In this document: positions 1-12,000 of the stretch, piece after piece
Layout: each line of letters starts with the position of its first letter
Position numbering within the stretch: the first letter of the stretch is position 1
NCBI GenBank assembly: GCA_028671895.1
Contig: CM053795.1
Span: forward strand, 16,637,501-16,701,500
DNA length: 64,000 nt
Direction: 5' to 3'
DNA from: Oenanthe sinensis
Lineage: Eukaryota > Streptophyta > Magnoliopsida > Apiales > Apiaceae
Translations under genes and position numbers: made by a program
The notes under the pieces: model-generated
Seen by the model: the letters and a program-made list of their open reading frames with translations, nothing else
Databases searched by the model: none
Told to the model about the DNA's origin: nothing

Positions 1-3000
1 CTCTCTAATAATAGCTGACTCAACTTTTTGCTTATTTTCAATTTCTTCTCTCTGGACCTCCCAAGATCTGTTAAATTTTTTTATTTCTTCATATTGTTTC
101 TGCTTCAGTTTTGCTATATGCTTCCTACATTTCTTCTGAATCAGTTTAAAATTGTTCTCTTTATCTACCTTTTGTGTTTTATCATTTTGTCCTATCTCAC
201 CAATACATACTTGATCTCTTGTTTCTTGGAGCTCCAGTTTCACATTTTGCAACTGCAACATCTTCTCATTCAGTGTTCCTTTGTGGGACTTAGCAACTCC
301 TGAAATGTTATCCTTTGAAAAATCTGATAACACATTCTCCTTAAATGCTTTCTTTAGCTTCCGCACAGCAGAATAAACAGAGTCCGCCTCCTTTTCATTA
401 CAAACAAAGTTCAGATGTTGTTGTGCAAGGATGAGAGATCCTTTTCTATCAACCTTCTGGTTTAGAAGTGAAGCTGAGCTCCAGCACTAAAACAGAAACG
501 TAACCAGCACTTCAATAATAATTTTAAATGTGGAATGACAAAATAAAAAAATGAATAACAAGAGAACAGTTGCAAAAAATTGAAGGGAACAAAATAAATC
601 CCGATTATAAGTGTTCTGTGTTGGCTTAAAATTTAACGAAGAGATATTCTTACCAGAGATATAAGGAATGCCTGCAATATGTTTTTAGAGTCACTACTAA
701 CTTGATGATTAGTAATAACATATTCAAGAAACCGTTCTGCCATATTCTTGACTTCATCCTGAATATTGCACGTGTCAGATATTTAATATATAATATCACT
801 ATATCAGTTGCATCCATTCTTACAAATACAGCTGAAAGAGGAATACCACTTTGCCAGTTGAAAACAGAAAGCTATAAGAAAAGATGATGAATAACGAAGG
901 TTTAAAGGCTTGTACGATATGTATCATAAAAGATTACATGAGCTACAAGACAATGTCCTTACCTTGGTATGTTACTATTACAATTTTAGATTTTAGAAGA
1001 CTAAAATGAAAGAAATTATATTACTTGTGAACTGAATATGTCCGATCATTCAAACATCATGTACGCTCTCAATATTTATCTCAAAGCTTCCTTTCCAAAC
1101 ATTATACTTCAAACAACTATTGGAACTGTTTCATTAATCAGCATTACAATTAGATGTTGACTTTGAAATTCAAATCTTCCTGCATGAAATGTACTTCAAA
1201 ACAATAGTTAACTGTAAGCAGCTTTAAGTTGGCTAAAATTTTGAGCTTTTACTTCAAGTAATAAATGTTGCAAACCCGTTAAAGTAGCAACAGAGGATCT
1301 GATTATAGTGATCTATTGACCTAGTTTTTGTGCTTTGGGTGTAAGATTTTCTAGAGGTCATTTTACCAGCACCCTCCTAGTAACATCTATTACTAAATAC
1401 TAATTGTGTTAAACCAACACTATTATATATATACTACTAGAAGGTCAAAAAAGCAATCTTTTCCTGCAAGTAGGGCCAGGTATCATCAAAATAACATCAC
1501 ACTGGAAAAAAAAAGTTTAACTATACCATTTATCATGCTAGAATCCCATAGGACCCCTATAGATTATAAATTGGAACAAACAACAAACAAATATCATGAA
1601 GAGGATAAGAGTTGCATACAGATAATTTTAAAATCTGACAAAGCTTCAAAATAGACGACTTCACAAAAAGATGAAAATTCTCCTGTGCATCTGGCAGCAT
1701 GATCTTCTCAGAAATAATTGCTGGAGCATTGCTCGGGCGAAGTAAGTCGGTTGTACTAGCATCTCGTGTTTCTAAACAGTAACCATGATCTTCTGGAACA
1801 CCAGAATCCCCTGCAATCTTGTCTGCGGACAGAAAAACACATTGATACGGATGCTGATAGACATCAGAACAAATAGCAAACTAGTAAGTACCTCCTTCAG
1901 CCTTGTCTTGCTCATGCTCGGGACTGAAATTAGCCCCTCCTTTCTTGCGCTTCTTTCCAACTTCAACAGCTTCACATTCTGCTTGCTTTGGTGAATCATT
2001 AAAATACTGAACTTTTTTCCGGTGCCTTGGAGTTTTCCCGGACAAAAATTTCCACTTTGGATTCCATCCATTCAGCAAATTTGGCCAAAAAAGAAGTGGA
2101 TGTTCACCATCAGATGACATAACCTGTTGCTCACCCAATAACTTCAGATTCGAACTGTAGATTCCACCTCTCTGCTGAATCTTTGAGATAGAATAGTTGT
2201 CAATACCATCACATTCACCATTCTGAGAAAGTAATGCCAATATTTCGTCCACTACTTTCCTCACAAGTGTATGTTCAGATGAGACATTCGCATCAGGGGT
2301 ACTATGAAATTCATCCAACCTATTGCGTAAATATGATGCACCCCACATTAGCAATGTGTTACTAGTAGCACGACTTATGTTCTCTAAGTTGCTTTCAAGT
2401 GTCAATCCCTGCTTAGCAAGAATCAAAACTTTTTCTTCAACAGTAAAAGCTGAATATAAACGAAATATCTTTATCTGTTTGAATTTTGAATCAATAGATA
2501 TTTTGTTTAGTGCTTTCACATCATTTGCTGGATTCCAATCACTGTCGAATATTATTATTGTGTCCACTGAAACGAGTCTAATGCTTGGAAGACAAGCACG
2601 GTTTTCTAATAAGAACACGAATCTCTCACTCCCCTGGTTGAAACTGTTCAATGCTTTTTGCCTTAATTTAGATGAGATCGCCCCACCATCAAGACGTTCA
2701 TAGGTATCTTCACCAAATCTCTCACGCAAGAAATCATCCAAAATATCTCCCAGTCCCAGTATGTCCCTTCCAGATCCAGCTACTGACTGTCAGGAAAAAA
2801 AAAGGATTTTTCGATGAAGTGATAGTAACCAAAATAAATGAATAGAACTAAGCAGCCATCAAACTGAAAAGAAGAAGATATTAATGGGATCTCTGCACAT
2901 GGACTAAGATATCTGGTAGACAGTACAGATACATCATACAAGCAATATCACAGGTGCATATTTGACACATAAATAAAATCTGAACGCACACGTATGTCGA

Positions 3001-6000
3001 AAGCAGTGAGGCTTGAAAGGTGGCACTCATAAATCTATGAGCCCAAGAAGATGTACAGCTTACCAGTGGAAGAAGAGGTTGACATCCTGGATACCATACA
3101 AATTTTAATCTGAGCGTAAGGTCACTCCATTGATTATTACATCTAATACTCTCTATTTAAAGGCCGAAGGCCCTTTCAATGGCATGCCCCAGGACTACCT
3201 TTTCCAGCTTTTGGTTATTACCAATTATATTATATCATATAATCCTATATATATTAAGCGTAAGCAACATATTTATATCTAATACTTGTATTTCTAAAAA
3301 TACTTATATAGATTTAAGGTTTGAATCTAATCAAAAACATATTAAAATTTAATATTTATATTATTATCTCTAAAATTCCTAACAAATATTTAGGGTTAGA
3401 ATCATATTAATACTCCCTCCGTCCCCTTTTAATTGTCCCTTTGACTTTTTACGTGTATTTTAACGTGCATAAAAAACATAGTTCAGCAACATATTTTTCG
3501 AATTTTCTTTTTCTAAATAAAAATTTAAAGTATTTTAACGTGCATAAAAAACATAGTTCAGTAACTTATTTTTCAAATTTTCTTTTTCTAAATAAAAATT
3601 TAAATATTAAATTTTTATTTAGAAAAAGAAAATTTGAAAAATATGTGATTTAAATTTTTATTTAGAAAAAAAAATTGAAAAATATGTTATCGAACTATGT
3701 TTTTTATACGCGTAAAAAGTCAAAGAGACAACTAAAAGGGGACGGAGGGAGTAATATATTTAAAAAAAATATGGCAACATATTTAAATTTAATATTTATA
3801 ATTCTAAAGGTAAAAATGTACATTTATGGTTAAAATCTCAGTAATAACATATTAAAATTTAATATCTACTCCCTCCGTCCCAAATTAACGGTCTTATTTG
3901 ACTTTTTTGAGGTCAATTTGACTCAACTTTGACTGAAAATTAAAAATTATTCTTTTATAATTTTAAAAAACTGAAAAATACATTTTAAAGTAGATTAGAT
4001 ATATTTTCTAATGATAAAGTTTTTATAACTTTTTTCAATTATATACTACATGTAATTTTCAGTCAAACTTAAGTCAATTTAACCACAGAAAAGTCAAATA
4101 AGACAGTTAATTGGACGGAGGGAGTATATAACTCTTATAACACTTTGAATCGTATTAACATATTTAAATTTTATATTCATATTATTAGTTGTAAGAATAC
4201 TAACAAAGTAAAGGATTTCAATCTAAACACCTAAAAAAATTCCTACACGGATACTGTATTAAGTTAATATATACATATAAAAACTTGTGCTTGCATAGTT
4301 TATAAGCTAGTTACTAGTATTAAAAAATTATTACCTCTACTCTAATACTCTTTATTGAAAGGCCAAAGGCCCTTCAATTGTATGTCACGGGATTGCCATT
4401 TTTGGTTTTGGTCATCACACATAACATATTTAAAATATTTAATTACTAGATCTAATAATATCTAATTTAATAATTAATTTTTAATTACAAAAACTACATG
4501 GTATATGTGATGTTTGATGTATTGAAATTATAATTTATATTTTACCCAACTTAATTTAATAAATTGAATTTCAACTATTAAATATTGGTAAGTCTTATTA
4601 CATATATATTAAAGAATTTTATTCAAGTTATTCATGAAATAAATTTTAAAAAATTCATAAAATTTAAAGAATAATTATCATTTATTAAATATTAATAGAA
4701 TAATAGTCTATAATTTACTATATTAATTTATTATAAATTTAATTTTTTTAATAAATGTTATAAAATATTGACCCCACTGACTGATCATTCTGGCTACGCC
4801 CATGGTCACATGACAGCTACCTTGGGGCTAAGAATGAGAGATGCATATTGAAACCATTGTAAAGATCCAAATACAACTAACACCGACACAAATTAAAAAA
4901 AAACATTCATAACTCAACTCTATTAATAATCAAGGTTACAAATTCGTATTATATATATAAATATATATTACACTAGACTAGAATTCATAGGGAATATATG
5001 GTCAACTGTGAAATTAGTTGATTATTCTCGACTATTAAAGTACGAATTGACTTGGTACCAGACTAACAGTAATACTTGCCACTACCAAGTACTAATATAG
5101 TAACAGTCCTGACAGAAACAGGTTATTATTACACTAGACAAGAATTCATTGGGCAGAGATGATCAACTACGAAATTAGTTGATTATCCTCGACGATTAAA
5201 GTATGACTTGACTTGGTCCCAGACTACCAGTAATACTTGCTAGTTGTTACTACTAATATAGTGAGAATCCTACCAGAAATGTCTGCTCAAGACACCCCAT
5301 GAATCATGATGTAAAATTTAATTGAGGAAGGGATTCCAGAGAATCGATAGAAATGGAAATTTTTTGAAAAAAACCCTGAAAATTCATTCTTGAAACACTC
5401 AGTCCACAATTTAAATCTATTAGTAATCAAGATCATAATGATAATTTAGAGGTCCCAAAACAATGTGAATATAACCAAGGGAAAGAAAACTAATTCTAGT
5501 TCTAATTGATACCATTTCCTAACAAATTCATAAAGGAAACAACTTATATAATCTTACTACCATAAAGCTAGACTCTTTCTAATTATCATTATCTCTAGTA
5601 GAATTAAACCTATAGTAAATTAGAATTAACTTCATCTCCAAGACTCCAAACAACTATAAATATATATATATATACATATTAACTTTTTCATTGTCAAGAT
5701 TTAGATATTAAAATATTGTTGTTGTTCATCACAGTCATAACGCAATCACAGTGTCAAAAGGTATAACTCTGAAGAAGCAGGGTACTTGATTAGTAAATAA
5801 GAGAAAAGGATTTATTACTGCTAGCAGAAGTGAATAACAGAATAACCCAAATATATTACCCATAATATGATTAAGCCTGTAATAAGGTCACCAGCAGTAA
5901 CCCATCTTGTTGTCGTTAGTATCAGTAGTAAAATCTCTTACTCTACCAAGGAAATGCTGATATGCTATCCTAAGGATTAATTTTGTTGTAAGAGTATATT

Positions 6001-9000
6001 AACACTTTGCAAGAAAAGCATAGAAGCAGAGAGAACCAAATCTTATTAACTTGCAGAAAATCACGCACCTGAAAGAGAATTAGCACCCTGAGTTGTTGCT
6101 TTTTAATTTCCGAGAGTATCATCTCCAGTAGTTGTAACTTTCCACTGGCTTTTATCTCCACATCCAAAAAATTTATAGGAGGGAGATCTTTGGTTATCAG
6201 GATTTTAAGAGAAGGATCGACAATGTAGGGATGATCACAGCTCTTAAAATCAAAAAATGCAAAATGATATCAGAGTGTGAACATATTAAGCTATTCTTTA
6301 ATATCAAATTAGGTAACAGTAATACTGTAGGCAGATTGCAGACGTGCCCACAGAGTGAAGACAGAAGATATACATATAGCATCATATGACAGAAGCATTC
6401 CTTAATTGTGGAAATAATGGTTGAGACCTAACCTTTCGAGTCGAAAAGACAATATCACGGAGAGCCCCCACAGGATCAGTCTTTGAATTTGAGCATAGCG
6501 ACATAGATTTCGATAGAAGAGTATCACAATACTGCTCAAGCTGCACATTCGATATCATTGAAGGAACCCAAAACTCTACAAACCTGGAAGAGCTCGATTT
6601 GCATTCACATGCAATATACTGTGATAACCTCTCCTTGAATTTACAAAGGTTGTCACTTGACTCGACTTTCAGGTCATCAATACCACACGAATCAAGCAAT
6701 GACAGCAAATTTATGTATTCAGTGACATTATCCTGCAAAACTCTGCCGATTATCAATTAACTATTGTTAAATTACAAAACATAAAAGGGAAACAAAATTT
6801 ACCTTCAATGGTCCACGATAAAGAAGTATCTTTACATCTGCAACTAACATCTTAATTTGTTCAAACTGAGATGAGATTTTAGATAGTTGGCACTCATCAA
6901 CTATTACTACTTTCCATTTCATGGACTCCAAGAGAAGCAAATCCTGGAGAAAAACATGCATGAATGAAAAATGGATTCAAAGCCAAACGCTGCCGACAAA
7001 TTATGAGGCCTAATGTCATCTACCTTTTAAAGATAGATTTGCATGCATCTCATGGTAAATACCCTTGTGCTATGTTTGTTTGCAAGGATCACAATCCCAG
7101 GGTTATATATATGTTTCCATCCCTCTTGTTATCGTCCACAACATCCTATCTCAAGTAGTCATGTTTCTTTGGTGTGCTAGAGACAAATGTCCTTACTTCT
7201 AATGTTACTAAAAGAAGTTTAAATGTCATATTCAAGGAGTTGCATTTATTATGCTGATATATTGTAATGCTTGTGAGATAAGAGATATGTGAATGAGATA
7301 TCACTTGAAAGTAATTAATATTAAATCTATCTATATCAAATAAAACCAAACAGTATAAAAGCATCACGTAAATATGGACATTTTTGTTGGAACATGTAAC
7401 CCAAAATGGTAGGATGTATTATTTAATCCTCTCAGTCAAGTATTACTATCCACGTCTGATCTTGAAACTAAAATTGCATGCAACTCACTTGAAACAAAAA
7501 TGGAGAAAGTTATTGAAAGGTAATGGTGCCATACCGACCTTAATTTGAGTAACAGACCTGCCCTTGTTATATACCTTGGTTACTATACATGTATCTCTCA
7601 TTATGCTTCAAGTTAGCAACAATCTTTTTTTATTTCAAAAATAGAGCGGGTAGATATTAGTTTTAACATATTACTACATAAAGCTGTTATTCATAGTAGA
7701 GAGACTATATAGTGTAGCAAATGGTTAATCGTAGTCTTTAACACATTGGTACAAAATAAAAGAGGCTTGACACTATATGCACTTGTGTCTCATGGTAAAA
7801 TTCCACTTAGTATACTTTATTTAGCATCAGTAAACCCACGCTTGAACTTGTGCTTTACAGGAATCTCTATATACAACTCCAAAAATTGTAGGAACAGATA
7901 CTACAAGTACAATAGACATCTCAATGATATAAGTACTGAAACCTATATTCAGTTATAAATTTCAATGATTGCGTGATTTTCAATTAGGGAGCAGCTGAGC
8001 ACTATCTAAATCTAAAAGGACTTGAATTTTCATTTCTTTCCATTCTTTTTTAATCTAGGAGAACATAAAATACAAAAAAAAAAGTGATGTTGTGTCTCTT
8101 CTACTATAATATCTTATTTAATCTTATGTAGTCTGAAACAAGCATGATACCAGGTTACAATAAACTTAAGCCTAATAGAACACAGGCTTTCATTAATTAT
8201 GATGTACCTGAACAACAAATTCCACGGAGGATAAAAGCACTTGAAGCATTATCCTACCCCCATCGTCATAAAACTCCAGTGTCCTGATACTCTTTCTATT
8301 ATCAATACTCCCATTGTATACTACAACATCAACTGATGGTGCAACGCGCAAGAACTCAGATTCCCACACAGGAAGCAAAGTGGAAGTTGTTACAATAAGG
8401 AAGGGCTGACAGACATCAGACAAGGACAAAATATATAAAAGTGTCTTTGTTATTCTGTCCTGCAAATAAAGGTAAATTACATTAGATTCTATAAATGTAG
8501 AAAGTATTGCATGTCTAAAGAAAACTGATCCAGTGGCGTCAAAAGTAACTCAAGTGGTAAACTAGTGCCTCTTTGCTATCAAAAGCAGATTTATTTTTTT
8601 TGCTAAGCAAAAGAAGATTTTTATTTTTTGCTAAGCAAAAGCAGATATTTCAATTATCTTAGAAAACAGATATTTCTGCAGATAACAAGTCGGCTATATG
8701 TGGTTCTGAAATTACTATTAAGGAACAAAATGATATTTAACAATTACAATTGGCAGGTTAAGGTCACCCCGGCCATGTTTGGCAAAGGGTATCCGCTACT
8801 ATGGCTATCACAAGTGGAATGACTTGAAACAAGGTCCAAAAGAATGTTAGGACCTGTTCTGGGCCTTCTGGCCCCCTCTATAATATATAATATAATTGCA
8901 AAATTATATATATAGGAAGCAACAAGACAATAAAATCAGATTCAGTACTAATACTTTCATTGATAATCACACACACCCACATCACTAGGTGACATTCGAG

Positions 9001-12000
9001 AGATCGCCAACTCTCTACACACACTTTGAAAAATTCATCACCCCCAACATGCAAAATTCTTCTTGTTCATACTCATAGTGAACTATTATATATCCGAATG
9101 AATCATCCATTTTAGATTTTTATATTTGTAACAGAGACAATACACAATTAACTCCACCAAATCCTCTAGAATGGCTCCCCTAAAATCAGCATATACTTTA
9201 TTATAAATCAATCACCAAGAACCCTAATTATGCCTAACAGTGCCCTACCGAAGAACCATATATTCAGACCCAATTACCCCTCAAAAAGGTAAAAGTTTAA
9301 TGTTTTCAGAAAATTGGACCAATAAAGTACACCATGTTTGATCATCAAACAGTTCAACACAATTTCCAATTAAAACAAAATTTGTTCGAGATACTAAAAC
9401 TTCTTTCACAAATTCTTAACAGCGCTAAGAGCTCGCATTATTTAAATTTAAACATAATATTAATGTGAGACTGGCACATGCTTTCACCCTCGTCAGCTTT
9501 ATAGTATGTCAGGAAATTCACTCAACAAGCAAACTACACTTTTGGAATTTAGCATTATCATAACTTCTATGTTTGTACAGGAAGATAGCAACATGTAAAT
9601 AGAGGTTAGATATTTCTGGATCCTTCCGAGGGAATGAGTTTCGGAATAAAGATACCTGGTCATCAAATACAACAGCACTCTGCCCTTTATGTCTAAACTC
9701 TCGCAACTTGTTCAGAGTGTCAAGATGACTGGTACCCAATCCAAGTGGACTCCCAGCTGGAAGCTCCGCAAGTTTAACTACACACCTATTCTTATCCTGC
9801 AGTACCATCACATAGTTTTTAAATTTCTATAAATCACTAAAGCAAATATAAATTCAATCCGAGTTGCACAAAACACAGAGCCTTAGATCGGCCAACATTG
9901 TTAGTCCAAGGATTTTGACAATGATCAATTACGAAATACATAGTATCATTTTAATGTTGGAATTAAGATTTGCTGAGCTGGAAATTACAAGGAAGCCTAA
10001 CTGTTTGGAACAAAGTCAAGAGAGGCGGTATCAATTGGGAATTCCAGTAACAGAGTAATCATGGGAATTATTGCAATCTCTTAACAACTGGTATTACGTA
10101 CAAAAATATTTTCTCCATACATATAATCTTATATGTATACAGGAGGCAAGGTGGTTGTGGCAATGTGCCAAAGATAGCTGTGTGCTAGGGAACAGGATTG
10201 ATTAAGAAACCTAGAGGAGTCGAGGTGTAATCATGGTTAAGGTTATTATAAAAATTTATTATCAAGGAATTTCATTATTAGATTCTCTATACCATGTTAG
10301 TATAGAACTTGGATGTAGGCCATGTTTTTGCATTTGTATCCTTTACATTGCTAAATGTTTAATTTCAGTACTTGTGTTCGAATGGTAGAAGAATCTATGG
10401 GTTCGTTAGGAATCGATAGTCGTTGTCTGGACATACGAGTCACAGCCGGCCGGGAAGAGGAGAGATCAACGACGGTGCGACTTCCCTCGGTTTGGATGGC
10501 ATAGCCCGTTGCAGAAGTCCCCCTTTTTATTCATTTCTTTAGTCTTTAGGGAGCCAAAGCTTTACTTTACCTAAACTAATAAAATAAGGCTCGCGCAGGG
10601 GCGGTCACGTTTTTGGCAATAAACTAAGTCCAGTAGTAGTCCTTTATCAGGTTACTCGTCCGGACAGTCGTCTCTTTTAAGTAATTCATTCCGCAAGAGA
10701 CTGTTCCCTGTTATATTATAGTATATATAGATATGTAGATTGTGCCTAGGATATTCGAACATGTAGTTCATTGTAACAAACTACTAGCCACAATTAACAA
10801 ATTTTATTGGTAAATTTTTTATTTTGGTGGGATGGTGTAACAATCATAACCTATTTAGATTCAAAAGGCCAAGGTCTTAATATGTGACTATGTGAGAGAA
10901 CTAGTTTCATTGTCATTTTGTCATGTTTATCATCTTAGTTTTTATAGCTAGTATGGAGGCGAAGGGTAATAAAAATTAAAATCTCATCTCCAGCATACTT
11001 CTTGGTTTCATTATGATTAAGAGTTCACTTAAGACATGTGAAAAAATGATTTTAATTTTAAGGAAGTAAACAATATCAGTCCATCATATTTAAAACATTC
11101 CCTGCATTAAGATGCCTATAAAGAACCCCAAATGCAGAAAAATATAAATTACCTTCTGCAGAGACTCTTACGTTAGTCTTTGATCAAGTCCTAAAGTATG
11201 CTTGGTCTATCTACATCATACTGCAACAACACTTCTAAGATGTAGCAATCCTATTACATGAAAATCAAATTAAATCTTCCTACCATGCGAAACTATCTAT
11301 CTATACTATGCTATTAAAGCCAGACCGGAGATCCTTTGCAGTCGGTCATTGGTTTTTTGGTTAACCCAATATTTAATATATAATATAAAATTATAACATC
11401 CTAAATTTGTTCATTTCTATTTAAGATTTACTTCTATTGTAACTATTCTATATATTTTAATTCTTACTTAAGATTCACTTACAATCCTATTACAAATTTA
11501 ATTCTATTTTCTATATATGTTAATATCTATATAAGATTTAAGTATATTATAATATATCATGTGTTAGTTCCTATTTTAGACATACGATCAATCCTATTAC
11601 AATTTTAATTCTATTTCTATATATGTTAATAATTCATATTTAAGGTTCACTGTTTATTTTACTTCCTATTAAAGTTTTTTTATTTTTATCATATTATTAT
11701 ATGATAATATTATATTATTATTATTATTATTATTATTATTAAATGGAGTGACATATATGCGATATGTTTTTCAATATTCTGTACACTTAAAATGGACCAC
11801 CATATGTTTTGCAATATCCTGTAAATAGAACATATATGGTACTCCAATTATTACTCTATTTAAGAGTACTACAATAAACTTTTACTTGCACATATATATT
11901 AATTCCTATTTAAGATTTTTCTATTGTATTAATAAACAAAACTGCACTGCTATGTGATGCTAGTATTTTATCATTAGTGGTTTACATTTTCTACATAAAT

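Larger units (their letters stand above)
3142..4311 (+). mobile_element. Helitron-like non-autonomous element carrying two nested MITEs (tentative)
   Basis: It begins TCTAATACTCTCTATTTAAA, similar to the TC-start plus CTATTAAAG pattern of plant Helitron 5' ends, and a CTAGT compatible with a Helitron 3' end lies at 4307-4311. Inside, a degenerate unit (ACATATTAAAATTTAATAT and relatives) recurs about three times, and two copies are interrupted by Stowaway MITEs. I do not see a strong GC-rich 3' hairpin, so the class is uncertain. Confidence 0.4.
2787..6068. other. Large MOM1 intron packed with repeats
   Basis: This 3.3-kb intron lies between phase-0 exons. It holds two Stowaway MITEs, a Helitron-like repeat, a diverged second copy of that repeat's start, and a 161-bp tandem duplication, each listed separately. 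No coding exon is missing: the flanking exons join in frame in the middle of the helicase C domain. Confidence 0.85.
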
